A stretch of DNA of 52,235 nt from Phocaeicola plebeius. GTDB lineage: Bacteria > Bacteroidota > Bacteroidia > Bacteroidales > Bacteroidaceae. Positions 16,210 to 25,525 of the stretch are shown here, piece by piece. The notes below the pieces were generated by a model. That model did no database searches and was not told the DNA's origin. It worked only from the letters and a program-made list of their open reading frames with translations. A program made the translations under genes and the position numbers. Where the stretch lies: positions 1-52,235 of the forward strand of contig SFDG01000023.1 of NCBI GenBank assembly GCA_004558305.1. The letters are read 5' to 3'. The stretch's first letter is position 1. Every line of letters begins with the position of its first letter.

Positions 16210-17964
16210 ATGAACTACAAATGGAACTATCAACCTCCTACACAAGAACAACGGGAAGCCGCCCGCACGCTGGCCAAGGAAATAGGTATCAGCCCCATCC
16301 TTTGCCGGCTACTGCAAGAGCGGGGCATCCGGACAGCCGATGAGGCAAAGAACTACTTCCGCCCACAGCTCGCTGACCTTCACGACCCTTTCCTGATGCG
16401 TGACATGGAAAAGGCGGTGGAGCGACTCAATGTGGCCTTAGGACGGAAAGAGCGGATCTTGGTATATGGAGACTACGATGTGGACGGGACCACCGCCGTC
16501 GCATTGGTTTACAAATTCCTTCAACAGTTCTATTCGAACATTGACTACTACATCCCCGACCGTTACAACGAAGGGTATGGCGTATCAACGAAGGGGGTGG
16601 ACTATGCTGCCGCCACGGGCGTGCAGCTGGTAATCGTACTCGACTGTGGCATCAAGGCAGTCGAAGAAATTGCGTATGCCCGTGAGAAGGGCATCGACTT
16701 TATCATCTGCGACCATCACGTGCCGGATGAGGAACTGCCGCCTGCCGTGGCTATCCTGAACCCGAAACGAACGGATTCCACCTATCCCTACGAGCATTTG
16801 TCGGGGTGCGGAGTGGGATTCAAGTTCATGCAAGCGTTTGCGCTCAGCAACAACATCGAGATACACCAGCTGACCCAATTACTGGATCTCGTGGCAGTCA
16901 GCATTGCGTCAGACATTGTTCCGATTCTGGGAGAGAACCGAATCCTGGCCTACCACGGCCTGCGACAACTCAACTCCAACCCGAGCGTGGGGCTCAAGGC
17001 CATCATTGATGTTTGCGGACTGACCGACCGCGAAATCAATATGAGCGACATTGTGTTCAAGATCGGCCCCCGCATCAATGCGTCCGGCCGTATCCAGAAC
17101 GGCAAGGAAGCTGTGGACCTGCTGATTGAGAAAGATTTCAAGATGGCGCTTGCCAAAAGCACGCTGATCAACCAATACAATGAGACCCGAAAGGATCTGG
17201 ACAAGAGCATGACCGAGGAAGCGAACCGTATCGTCGAACGGGTAGCAGACCTGTCGGAACGGCGTTCCATCGTCTTGTTCAACGAGGACTGGCACAAAGG
17301 AGTCATCGGTATTGTGGCTTCGCGCCTCACGGAAATCTATTACCGCCCGGCTGTCGTACTGACCCGCACCGACAATCTGGCTACCGGCTCTGCCCGGTCG
17401 GTATCGGGCTTCGATGTCTACAAGGCCATTGAACACTGCCGCGACCTACTGGAGAACTTCGGCGGCCATACGTATGCCGCAGGGCTTTCCATGAAGGTGG
17501 AAAACGTACCGGAATTTACCCGCCGGTTCGAGGAATATGTCACGAATCATATCCTGCCCGAACAGACCAGTGCAACCATCGACATTGATGCGCAACTGGA
17601 TTTCCGGGACATTACGCCCAAGTTCTTCTTCGACCTGAAGAAATTCAATCCGTTCGGACCGGACAACCACAAGCCGGTGTTCTGCACCTTGGGTGTCTAT
17701 GACTACGGTACCAGTAAGGTGGTGGGACGCGATCAGGAACATATCAAGCTGGAACTGGTGGACAACAAGTCGAACAATGTGATGAACGGCATTGCCTTCG
17801 GACAAAGTTCGCAGGCCCGCTACATCAAGACCAAGCAGTCGTTCAACATCTGCTATACCATCGAGGAGAACACTCACAAACGGGGGGATATCCAGCTCCA
17901 GATAGAGGATATCAAGCCCAGCAGGACGCATGGAGGAATGAAGAATGAAAAAAATGAGGAATGA
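16210..17964 (+). CDS. recJ: Single-stranded-DNA exonuclease RecJ
   Basis: The 584-residue protein has the DHH phosphoesterase motifs YGDYDVDGTT (Asp about 88), LDCGI (about 138) and CDHHVPDEELP (DHH at about 168-170). These are followed by GCGVGFKF, the DHHA1 motif RINASGRI and GGHTYAAG, and a C-terminal OB domain. It is a 5'-3' exonuclease of recombination and mismatch repair. The open frame continues upstream, but the ATG at 16210 after a short AT-rich leader gives the family length and conserved N-terminus (MNYKWNYQ). recQ follows after 10 bases, an operon matching the RecFOR-pathway partnership. Confidence 0.95.
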   Translation: MNYKWNYQPPTQEQREAARTLAKEIGISPILCRLLQERGIRTADEAKNYFRPQLADLHDPFLMRDMEKAVERLNVALGRKERILVYGDYDVDGTTAVALVYKFLQQFYSNIDYYIPDRYNEGYGVSTKGVDYAAATGVQLVIVLDCGIKAVEEIAYAREKGIDFIICDHHVPDEELPPAVAILNPKRTDSTYPYEHLSGCGVGFKFMQAFALSNNIEIHQLTQLLDLVAVSIASDIVPILGENRILAYHGLRQLNSNPSVGLKAIIDVCGLTDREINMSDIVFKIGPRINASGRIQNGKEAVDLLIEKDFKMALAKSTLINQYNETRKDLDKSMTEEANRIVERVADLSERRSIVLFNEDWHKGVIGIVASRLTEIYYRPAVVLTRTDNLATGSARSVSGFDVYKAIEHCRDLLENFGGHTYAAGLSMKVENVPEFTRRFEEYVTNHILPEQTSATIDIDAQLDFRDITPKFFFDLKKFNPFGPDNHKPVFCTLGVYDYGTSKVVGRDQEHIKLELVDNKSNNVMNGIAFGQSSQARYIKTKQSFNICYTIEENTHKRGDIQLQIEDIKPSRTHGGMKNEKNEE

Positions 17965-17980
17965 AGAATGAAAAATGAGG
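17933..17980 (+). repeat. Tandem GAATGA-rich duplication at the recJ-recQ junction
   Basis: A unit starting GAGGAATGAAGAATGAAAAA at 17933 recurs at 17956, the copies differing only in the length of the A run (7 versus 5). It covers the last codons of recJ, the 10-base gap and the recQ start codon. It looks like a slippage product. It offers several in-frame and out-of-frame ATGs near the recQ start. Confidence 0.75.
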
Positions 17981-19885
17981 GACGATTATCGGCAGGTATT
18001 GCAGGAGTACTGGGGGTATGACGGTTTCCGAGGAATTCAGGAGGATATTATCCGTAGCATCGGCAGGGGAGAGGATACACTGGGGCTGATGCCTACAGGT
18101 GGGGGGAAGTCCATCACATTCCAGGTTCCAGCCCTTGCCAAGGAGGGGCTGTGCTTAGTGGTCACTCCGCTCATCGCCCTGATGAAGGACCAGGTACGTC
18201 AACTGCGTTCACGCGGCATCAAGGCCACTGCGGTCTATTCCGGGATGACCCGGGAAGAAATCGTGGTGGCCTTGGAAAACTGCATCTTCGGAAACTACAA
18301 GTTTCTGTACATCTCGCCAGAACGGCTCGCCACGGATATTTTCCGTACCAAACTGCGACACATGCAGGTCAATCTCATCGCCATCGACGAGGCGCACTGC
18401 ATCTCGCAATGGGGATATGACTTCCGTCCTTCCTACCTGCAGATTGCCGAAGTGCGCCAGTTGTTGCCGGGTGTACCCGTTCTGGCACTGACGGCCACGG
18501 CTACGCCCGAAGTGGTAGAGGATATCCAGCAACGGCTGGCTTTCCCCCGGAGGAATGTCTTCCGCATGAGCTTCGAACGGAAGAACCTGGCCTACATTGT
18601 CCGCTATACGGAAAACAAGCCTTCCGAACTGCTCCATATCCTGAACAGCCTTCCAGGCTCTGCCATCGCCTATACCCGCAACCGCAAGCGGACGAGGGAA
18701 GTTGCTGAATTTCTGGAATCCAATGGCATCTCGGCAACCTTCTACCATGCGGGACTGGCCAACGACATCAAGGACCAGCGGCAGAAAAGCTGGCTCGACG
18801 GACAGCACCGTGTCATGGTGGCGACCAATGCGTTCGGCATGGGCATCGACAAGCCCGATGTACGGTTAGTGGTCCACATCGACTGTCCCGACTCTCCTGA
18901 AGCCTATTTCCAGGAAGCCGGACGGGCAGGACGCGACGGGCAGAAAGCCTATGCAGTCCTGCTGTTTGCGCCACGCGACAAGGGCCTGCTGCTGCGTCGG
19001 ATAGAGGACACCTTTCCTGAAAAAGACTATATCCGCAAGGTCTACGAAGACCTGCAGTATTACTTCCAAATGGCCATGGGGGACGGACGTGGGTGCACGT
19101 TTGCCTTCAACATCGAGGAGTTCTGCCTGAACTTCAAGCATTTCCCCGTCCGTGTAGACAGTGCGCTGAAACTGCTGACACGGGCCGGTTATCTGGAATA
19201 TACCGACGAACAGGACAATGCTTCCCGCCTCATGTTCACCCTCCGCCGCGACGAGTTGTACCGCATCCATGAAAACAGCAAAGCAACCGAGAAATTGATC
19301 CGCTGCCTGTTGCGCTCCTATACCGGCCTGTTCTCCGACTATGCCTTCATCGACGAGGGGTTCCTGTCCCGCCAAAGCGGACTCAGCCGGCAGGAAGTCT
19401 ACGAAACGCTCGTCCTGCTCAGCCATCGCCGCATCCTCCACTACATTCCGGGGAAAAAGACACCTTATATTATCTATACACGCGAACGGCAGGAAACGGC
19501 ACGCATCGTCCTCACCCGCGAGGTCTACGAGGAACGGAAGGAGAGTTACATCCGACGCATCCAGGCCATGATTGACTATGCCAGCAGTCAGACCCACTGT
19601 CGCAGCCAGTTTCTGCTCCGGTATTTTGGGGAGAAGGACAGCCGCCCCTGCTGTCAATGCGATGTCTGCCTGCAGCAGCACCCTTCGGGAATGAGGAACA
19701 GTGAGTTTACGGGAATAGCAGATGCCCTCCTCCAACTGCTGGCAGAAGCACCGCTCACGCCTGCCGAACTGACCGAGCGGATGACACTACCCCTCTCTGT
19801 CTACGAGCCGGTGCTCCGTTACCTGATGAACGAAGAGCAAATCCGGCTCCAGGAAGGGAAACTGACGAAAGCCTCGAATGGTTAG
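17975..19885 (+). CDS. recQ: ATP-dependent DNA helicase RecQ
   Basis: The 636-residue protein has motif 0/I (FRGIQEDIIRSI; TGGGKS, Lys45), motif II DEAHCISQWGYDFRPSY (about 138-154), motif III LTATATPEV and motif VI QEAGRAGRDG. A zinc-binding RQC subdomain follows (CxxxxxLLRYFG..CCQCDVC, about 548-570). The C-terminal 70 residues look like a winged-helix rather than a typical HRDC domain. It is a 3'-5' helicase that works with RecJ in the RecF pathway, encoded just upstream. The stop codon abuts directly on the stop of the convergent mgtC-like gene, without a spacer. Confidence 0.95.
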   Translation: MRDDYRQVLQEYWGYDGFRGIQEDIIRSIGRGEDTLGLMPTGGGKSITFQVPALAKEGLCLVVTPLIALMKDQVRQLRSRGIKATAVYSGMTREEIVVALENCIFGNYKFLYISPERLATDIFRTKLRHMQVNLIAIDEAHCISQWGYDFRPSYLQIAEVRQLLPGVPVLALTATATPEVVEDIQQRLAFPRRNVFRMSFERKNLAYIVRYTENKPSELLHILNSLPGSAIAYTRNRKRTREVAEFLESNGISATFYHAGLANDIKDQRQKSWLDGQHRVMVATNAFGMGIDKPDVRLVVHIDCPDSPEAYFQEAGRAGRDGQKAYAVLLFAPRDKGLLLRRIEDTFPEKDYIRKVYEDLQYYFQMAMGDGRGCTFAFNIEEFCLNFKHFPVRVDSALKLLTRAGYLEYTDEQDNASRLMFTLRRDELYRIHENSKATEKLIRCLLRSYTGLFSDYAFIDEGFLSRQSGLSRQEVYETLVLLSHRRILHYIPGKKTPYIIYTRERQETARIVLTREVYEERKESYIRRIQAMIDYASSQTHCRSQFLLRYFGEKDSRPCCQCDVCLQQHPSGMRNSEFTGIADALLQLLAEAPLTPAELTERMTLPLSVYEPVLRYLMNEEQIRLQEGKLTKASNG

Positions 19886-20536
19886 TTATTCGATACAGGT
19901 AATGGTCACATCGTCCAGTTCATCCATGTAGTCCAGCAGCCGTTCGTTGTGTTGGCCCCGCTTCACCTTTATCTCGATGACCGCTTCAAACTTCTCGCCT
20001 TGCGGAGTCTTGTGGTCCTTCAGTTCAAACGAATATACCTCAATACTGTCTTGCCTGAGCCGGTTCACCATCCTTTTCACGCTTTCCTTAGAGTGCGATG
20101 AAAAAGAAAGCATGACGGTTGTTGTCCCAAACTGCGGAAGCAGTGCATTGAGCACTTCCAGCCCCAGCAAGATCAGTCCTGTGGCAATCGCCGCCGCTAA
20201 GAACATGCCGGTCCCGCAAGCCAGACCGATAGCAGCAGTCACCCAGAGTCCGGCTGCCGTCGTCAGGCCGCGTATCACGTTTTTCTGAAAGATGATAGTA
20301 CCTGCCCCCAGAAAACCAATGCCGGATACGACCTGAGCTGCCACGCGCGAAGAGTCCTTCAAGTCCACTCCAAACCCGAACTGCGAGACGATACAGAACA
20401 AGGCACTGCCCAAAGCTACCAGAAAATGCGTACGGAACCCCGCATCTTTCGACCGGTATTCACGTTCGATACCAATAAGCCCTCCCAACAGGAGAGCCAC
20501 CAAAAGCCGTAATGTCAATTCAATAATATTGTCCAT
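19886..20536 (-). CDS. MgtC/SapB-family membrane protein
   Basis: The 216-residue protein has five hydrophobic segments in the first 140 residues with the MgtC signatures LLLGGLIGIEREYRSKDAGFRTH, GIGFLGAGTI and GLTTAAGLWVTAAIG. A cytoplasmic C-terminal domain (about 142-216) is ACT-like. MgtC-family proteins affect growth at low magnesium and, in pathogens, the F-type ATPase. In commensals the role is open. It is downstream of a MATE gene on the same strand with a 153-base gap. Its stop touches the recQ stop, so any termination must occur within coding DNA. Confidence 0.9.
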   Translation of the reverse strand: MDNIIELTLRLLVALLLGGLIGIEREYRSKDAGFRTHFLVALGSALFCIVSQFGFGVDLKDSSRVAAQVVSGIGFLGAGTIIFQKNVIRGLTTAAGLWVTAAIGLACGTGMFLAAAIATGLILLGLEVLNALLPQFGTTTVMLSFSSHSKESVKRMVNRLRQDSIEVYSFELKDHKTPQGEKFEAVIEIKVKRGQHNERLLDYMDELDDVTITCIE

Positions 20537-20689
20537 AGCTGTATTTGTTATTGTTATACCCGATCAGACACCCACTACTATTGGTTGTTTTAATGATTAT
20601 GAAAGGATTTTTTGCATAAATACGCATTAAATCGATAGCCTCCAACTATTTTCCAATCATTAACCCTTTTTTGTCGAATATTAGCATAT

Positions 20690-22099
20690 TCAAGATGGCT
20701 GAACGGTATGGGGCACCTGGCTGCACGGCTGACAGACTTCCGTCCAACTGTCTTTCACGAACCCTTTCGTCGCCCATTTCTTCGACCGCCATCGGTAAAT
20801 GAAAATCAGTCCGCGGATGTTTTCGTCGAGCATGAAGCTGACCCACATGCCTATCAGGCCGAAGCCCCAATGGAGCCCCAAGAGGTAGCTGAACCCGACA
20901 GAGACCAGCCACTGCACGGTAATGCCGACATAGAACTGGTAGTTGACATCGCCCGTCGCGCGAAGTGCCTGTGTCGCCCAGATGTTGATGGCACGTCCTA
21001 CCTCCAGCACCACGTCAATCCACAGGATGATTTTTCCCATACGGATGATGTCCGGATTCTCCGTCAGCCAACTGAGAATCGTACCTCCCGACAAGGCCAG
21101 CAACACCGACAATACCACCGACACGATGATGGCTAACCGGCGTGTATAGCAGCCCAGCAGATACGCCGCCGTGATGCGCTTCTCGCCGACGAGATGGCCA
21201 ATCAGGATGGCTCCTCCCTGCCCCATGGCAATGGAAAAGATATAGACAAAGAAAATCATGTTCCAGCAATACGTGCGCGTGGCCAGTGCCGCATTGCCCA
21301 ACAGATTGATGAAGAAGGTGATGACCACCTGCGAACCGCTGTAACTGATTTCCTCTCCCGCAGCAGGAATACCGATTTTCAGCAGGTTCTTCAGTTCAAT
21401 CCACGGAAACGGACGGAACAGCCGACGGGGAAAGGCAGGGATGTGCTTGCGGAACAACAGGACAAACAGAATGACCATGCTGACACCTCGGGCGATACTG
21501 GTCGATATGGCAGCTCCCTCCACGCCGAGGGCAGGCATCCCGAACTTGCCGAATATCAGGGTATAGTTGCCCAAGATGTTCAGGATATTGACCACTACCG
21601 TCACCAACATGGGATAGATGGCCTTGTCGGCACTGCGCAAGGAGGCTGAAATGGCCAGTGAGATGGCCTGGAAGAAGGCAAAGGCACCCACAATACGCAT
21701 ATAGCTGACCCCCTCGCCCAGCAAATCGGGACGCAGCCCCATCAGCTGCAGCATCCAGGTACATCCCGAATAGAGAACCGCACTGACCAGCACACCGGTT
21801 ACCGCATTCAAGGCAATCGCCACCCCGGTAGCCTGCACCATCCGTTCTTTCCATCCGGCTCCCAAATACTGCGAACATAGCACTGTCGTACCGAAACTGA
21901 TGACCTGAAAGACGAGTACAGCCAGGTTGACTAACTGGTTCACCACGCCGACAGCCGCCACCGCATTGTCCGAATGCTGGCTCAACATCACTGTATCAAC
22001 GGCTCCCAGCATCATCACCAACGCCGTCTCAATAAAAATAGGAAGCACCAGCTTGCTGAGCTGGCCTTTCATTCCTTTGTTCTTGATCAACCAAATCAT
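20690..22099 (-). CDS. MATE-family multidrug/Na+ antiporter
   Basis: The 469-residue protein has about 12 hydrophobic segments in two similar halves (first half LVLPIFIETALVMMLGAVDT, second half LLKIGIPAAGEEISYSGSQV), the MatE repeat. It exports cationic compounds or metabolites in exchange for Na+ or H+. The C-terminal tail after residue 440 (KDSWTEVCQPCSQVPHTVQPS) is polar and unusual. A TACCTTTG box (minus strand, 22139-22132) 32 bases upstream is a likely -7 element. A second, only distantly related MATE gene lies at 36837-38183. Confidence 0.92.
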   Translation of the reverse strand: MIWLIKNKGMKGQLSKLVLPIFIETALVMMLGAVDTVMLSQHSDNAVAAVGVVNQLVNLAVLVFQVISFGTTVLCSQYLGAGWKERMVQATGVAIALNAVTGVLVSAVLYSGCTWMLQLMGLRPDLLGEGVSYMRIVGAFAFFQAISLAISASLRSADKAIYPMLVTVVVNILNILGNYTLIFGKFGMPALGVEGAAISTSIARGVSMVILFVLLFRKHIPAFPRRLFRPFPWIELKNLLKIGIPAAGEEISYSGSQVVITFFINLLGNAALATRTYCWNMIFFVYIFSIAMGQGGAILIGHLVGEKRITAAYLLGCYTRRLAIIVSVVLSVLLALSGGTILSWLTENPDIIRMGKIILWIDVVLEVGRAINIWATQALRATGDVNYQFYVGITVQWLVSVGFSYLLGLHWGFGLIGMWVSFMLDENIRGLIFIYRWRSKKWATKGFVKDSWTEVCQPCSQVPHTVQPS

Positions 22100-22131
22100 A
22101 CCTGTTATCTCCTGAAAACTTTACGGTGGAC

Positions 22132-22139
22132 AAAGGTAC
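22132..22139 (-). promoter_or_regulatory. -7 box of the MATE gene
   Basis: TACCTTTG on the minus strand fits TAnnTTTG exactly. No clear TTTG was seen 19-21 bases upstream. The ATG is 32 bases downstream of the box. Confidence 0.4.
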
Positions 22140-22213
22140 GAAAAGCTACCGTACCATCGTGCGACGGCTGCACCTTCCGACGCATTATTTGACCTATGTC
22201 AAGCAGACTTCCG

Positions 22214-23581
22214 TCAGAACGTCCATGAGCGGTCGCACAGGTTCACATAGTCCATCTCCGGACGGGAACCGAACACCAGCCCATATACGCGGGTCTCCCG
22301 CAGCTGGGCGGCATGGACACTGGCCAGTAGGTCGGCCGAAGCAGGAGGCATCTCGAAGTCGGACACCAGCACGAGGTCCGAACGCACCCATCCGTGGGTC
22401 TTCATCAGCCGGAAGGCCTCATCGAGTGCCGGTCGTACATCTGTCCCTCCGTCCAACCGACGGCTCAAGAACTCTGCCAACTGGGGCAGGTCGCGGGCGA
22501 AATCCTTCACCAACAGGCAGTCTATCTCTTCAGAGAAGGCGATGAGGTAGCAACGGCGATGCGTACGTTCCGTCAGCTTCGCCACCGCCAGTACAGCCGA
22601 TTTGGCCAGCACTTCGCGCCGTCCCTTCATGGAACCGGAGGTGTCGAGACAGACGATGAAAGGACCTTGTCCGCTGACCGGCCTTTTCTGTTTCTGAGGA
22701 GCGGCAGGCAATTCCGCCGAACGGCTGTCAAACACCTGCAGCCGCCGTTCCGCATAGCGTTTCAGGAAATCGGCATACAAGGCACTGTCCGACAGATGGC
22801 AGTACTCCACCGGCAACAGGTGGTTCAGGTCGTTGCCTACCGTAATCCCTTCGATGTCGCTCGGCACCGCCGTCCGTACCAGTTGCACTTCGCCGATGCC
22901 GTCGCGCGGCTCAAAGCTCCGCTTCTCTCCTTTGCTGCGTCGTCCCAGCACCGCTATCAGCTCCCGCAGCTGCCGGCTCTGCTCCATCGCCCGCTCGTAG
23001 GGCAGCAGCTGGCGGTACATCTCCGGATGGTTCAGCAGCAGCCAGCCGATACGCGAACCCGTCTGGTCGTTCTCGGTCTTGCCGCCTGACTGCGGCGCCA
23101 ACAGGTGGAAGGCATCACACAAGGTGCCGATGTGCCGGGACTGGTAGTCGAACTCCTTGGTCGTCAGCCGACGGTGCCACTGGTCGAGGAAGAACTCCTG
23201 CAGTCGCCGCTGCTCGTCGCTGCCGTCGGGCAACGTCGTGAGCCGCTCCACATAATAGTCCACATCCAGCTCCATCAGCGAATACCGGCGGCGGAAAGTC
23301 GGTGCCATGCGTTGCAGGAACCCCCGGAAACCGGCAGGCGGCAAGGACTCGTTTTCGTAGAACACTTCCCATTCGGGCGTATAGCGCGAATAGAATTCCT
23401 GCAGGGAAGGGACCGTCGTGCGGTAATAGTCCCATGCCACCCGTTCCACTTCCGCCTCCGTCGCTGTTCCCTCGCCCATCGCTTTCTCCATCCGCATCAG
23501 GCACCGGCGTTTCAGTTCTTCCCAGTACCTCGTCTTCAGCTCATTGAGCAGGATATTCCTCGTTCTCTTTCCGGTACGCAT
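22214..23581 (-). CDS. viaA: ViaA-like VWA-domain protein, RavA partner
   Basis: The 455-residue protein has an alpha-helical N-terminal region (about 1-290) and a C-terminal VWA domain with an intact MIDAS motif GPFIVCLDTSGSMKG (Asp about 313, Ser, Ser) and the later conserved Thr/Asp in RLDGGTDVRPALDEAF and VLVSDFEMP. The arrangement and the GPFIVC.DTSGSM wording match E. coli ViaA. It overlaps the 3' end of the ravA-like gene by 41 bases, so the two are co-translated. In E. coli the pair acts with respiratory and Fe-S enzymes and affects aminoglycoside sensitivity. That function is not shown for Bacteroidetes. Confidence 0.88.
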   Translation of the reverse strand: MRTGKRTRNILLNELKTRYWEELKRRCLMRMEKAMGEGTATEAEVERVAWDYYRTTVPSLQEFYSRYTPEWEVFYENESLPPAGFRGFLQRMAPTFRRRYSLMELDVDYYVERLTTLPDGSDEQRRLQEFFLDQWHRRLTTKEFDYQSRHIGTLCDAFHLLAPQSGGKTENDQTGSRIGWLLLNHPEMYRQLLPYERAMEQSRQLRELIAVLGRRSKGEKRSFEPRDGIGEVQLVRTAVPSDIEGITVGNDLNHLLPVEYCHLSDSALYADFLKRYAERRLQVFDSRSAELPAAPQKQKRPVSGQGPFIVCLDTSGSMKGRREVLAKSAVLAVAKLTERTHRRCYLIAFSEEIDCLLVKDFARDLPQLAEFLSRRLDGGTDVRPALDEAFRLMKTHGWVRSDLVLVSDFEMPPASADLLASVHAAQLRETRVYGLVFGSRPEMDYVNLCDRSWTF

Positions 23582-25151
23582 GTTTCAGTTCCTCCAGCTC
23601 ATTACGTCCGTCTGTCACCGTGCGCTGCTGGTCCTCCAGCAACCGGAGCATCCAGCTGCGCTGCTGTTCCTCTACAAACAGGTGACGCGAACAGTAGGCG
23701 GACTCCTCCTCTAACAATGTGCGGCAACCCGCTTCTACCCGGTCAATCAGCTCCTCTATCCGACGGAAACGCAACCGGACATCCTCGTGGGTATTCACCT
23801 CTACAGGAGGCAGCGGAAGGCATCCCGGCACGCAGCGCAGCGGATATTCGTAGTCGTTGATGAACACCGAACGGCTGCCCCGGCGCAAGGTGTATTGCTT
23901 GGTGGGAGGCACCTTGTTCTTCAAGGCAGGCGTATATTTCTTCAGGACGAAACAGTCGGTCTTGTACTTGTCCTTCTGTAGGTAGAACACCTTTCCGGTA
24001 TCGTCCAGCTGCTGGTAGTCGGACGCAAACAAGAGCAGCCGGCCTGCCATCCGCACCCGTTCCACCTGGTAGTAGTAACTATCTACCAGCTCCAGTCCGG
24101 GGTCCTGCTTTTCGTGGACCGCCGTCTCCGATGCCAGTTCGCTGCGCAGGTCGTCCAGTTCCCGTCGCAGTCCTTTTATCCCCAGCAGATAGTCCTCGGC
24201 ACTCTGTCGGATGGCTTCCTGCACCATCTCCTGCACCAAGGGGCGTTGCCCTGTCTCGTTCCACAGACCGTCCGTCAGCAGCAGGCAGTCCGACAGGCGG
24301 ACCGTGTCCGAACCGTTCAGGAACGCCGATGTCCGCATCAGCTTCACCCACTTCTTCCAGCGGCGGTCGGACACATAGAACGGTGCTTCTGTCTGTGCGT
24401 CGTTCTGCAGGCGCAGGTTATAGTCGGCAATCCGTTCCTTGATGGCATGGATGACCTCGAACACGGAATAATGAATCTTCACGGCGGCAATACCCTGCTG
24501 CCATTCCACATACTCTGCCTCGCTGATGGCCAGCTCCTCGTCCACCTCCGGCTCTCGCTCATCGGCCGATGCAATCATGCGGTCGAAATCGGACAAATCC
24601 TCGATACCCGTCACCAACAGCCGCACTAAGAAGCGGTCCCACAAGGCATCCAGTCCCTGCCCCTGTGCCGGCAGTTCGTTCGAAGCCGCCACCAGTCCCT
24701 TCAGGGGGACACGCACCGTGGTCTGTCCGTTGCGGAACACTTTTTCGTTCAGTACCATCAGCAGAGCGTTCTGGATGGCAGGTCCTGCCTTCCAGATCTC
24801 GTCGAGGAAGACGACAGTGGCCGTCGGCAGATACCCCTCCGTACAGCGTTCGTACCGGTCTTCCTCCTTCAGCTTCGTAATCGAAACGGGACCGAAGATC
24901 TCATCGGGCGTACTGAAACGCGACATGAGGTACTCGAACGCACTGCCTTCGCGGAAAGCTAACTTCAGCCGTCGTGCCACCATGCTTTTCGCCACTCCCG
25001 GAGGTCCGAGCAGGAAGATGCTCTCGCCTGCCACTGCCGACAGCAGCGACAAGGCCACCACGTGTTCCTTGCCGTACAGCCGCTCGCCCATCTGCTCCTG
25101 CAATCGGCGGATGCGGGCGGCCAACGGATATTCTGTCTGTTCTGTTGCCAT
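23541..25151 (-). CDS. ravA: RavA-like MoxR-family AAA+ ATPase
   Basis: The 536-residue protein has GESIFLLGPPGVAKSMVARR (Walker A, Lys about 55), FEYLMSRFSTPDEIFGP, Walker B VVFLDEIWKAGPAIQNALL, sensor VAASNELPAQGQGLDALWDRFLVRL and YVSDRRWKKWVKLMRTSAFL. These are near-verbatim RavA features. The C-terminal part (about 330-536) is helical and longer than in E. coli (498 residues). The frame is open farther upstream. The ATG at 25151 is chosen because a -7 box lies 23 bases ahead and homology begins at MATEQTEYPLAARI. It forms an operon with the VWA partner. Confidence 0.9.
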   Translation of the reverse strand: MATEQTEYPLAARIRRLQEQMGERLYGKEHVVALSLLSAVAGESIFLLGPPGVAKSMVARRLKLAFREGSAFEYLMSRFSTPDEIFGPVSITKLKEEDRYERCTEGYLPTATVVFLDEIWKAGPAIQNALLMVLNEKVFRNGQTTVRVPLKGLVAASNELPAQGQGLDALWDRFLVRLLVTGIEDLSDFDRMIASADEREPEVDEELAISEAEYVEWQQGIAAVKIHYSVFEVIHAIKERIADYNLRLQNDAQTEAPFYVSDRRWKKWVKLMRTSAFLNGSDTVRLSDCLLLTDGLWNETGQRPLVQEMVQEAIRQSAEDYLLGIKGLRRELDDLRSELASETAVHEKQDPGLELVDSYYYQVERVRMAGRLLLFASDYQQLDDTGKVFYLQKDKYKTDCFVLKKYTPALKNKVPPTKQYTLRRGSRSVFINDYEYPLRCVPGCLPLPPVEVNTHEDVRLRFRRIEELIDRVEAGCRTLLEEESAYCSRHLFVEEQQRSWMLRLLEDQQRTVTDGRNELEELKHAYRKENEEYPAQ

Positions 25152-25173
25152 TGATACTATGGATTGGTCGGTA

Positions 25174-25181
25174 CAAAGATA
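25174..25181 (-). promoter_or_regulatory. -7 box of the ravA-viaA operon
   Basis: TATCTTTG on the minus strand is an exact TAnnTTTG match, 22 bases ahead of the ravA start. No good -33 box was seen. Confidence 0.45.
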
Positions 25182-25287
25182 CAATATCTGCCCGGTTTCT
25201 CCCGTCATTTCCGAGATTTTGTCGGACAGGCGGGCATTCCTCAACAAATATAATCACAAAATATGGCAATATATAAGATATTATGCG

Positions 25288-25295
25288 TACCTTTG
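25288..25295 (+). promoter_or_regulatory. -7 box of the GNAT two-gene unit
   Basis: TACCTTTG fits TAnnTTTG. The predicted start near 25302 gives a leader of about 29 bases before the first ATG. No strong -33 box was seen. Confidence 0.45.
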
Positions 25296-25330
25296 TAAAG
25301 TAGAAGATTGAATCGTAAAATTGAAAAGAT

Positions 25331-25525
25331 ATGGCACTACCGATAGCATCCATACCCGTACTGACTGGTGAAGTGGCTCAGCGATTTGAAGCAGAGGCAC
25401 AGGCAACCTATCAGCGGTATCTTAACCGCACCGAGGAAGAGAAAAAAGCGCAGGCAGAAATCATGAAAAAGAAATTTGCCGAGCTGCATGAAATGTTAGC
25501 TAAAGCACACTGGGGTAACGAATGA
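25331..25525 (+). CDS. Small helical protein upstream of a GNAT acetyltransferase; possible antitoxin
   Basis: A 64-residue protein, MALPIASIPVLTGEVAQRFE followed by a highly charged helix (RTEEEKKAQAEIMKKKFAEL). It has no recognised domain. It lacks the ribbon-helix-helix pattern of the DUF1778 antitoxins that normally accompany TacT-type GNAT toxins. Its stop overlaps the start of the acetyltransferase gene in ATGA (25522-25525), as in many toxin-antitoxin pairs. The order antitoxin-then-toxin and the small size support an antitoxin role, but this is inference. The islet is visibly AT-richer than its flanks. Confidence 0.7.
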   Translation: MALPIASIPVLTGEVAQRFEAEAQATYQRYLNRTEEEKKAQAEIMKKKFAELHEMLAKAHWGNE

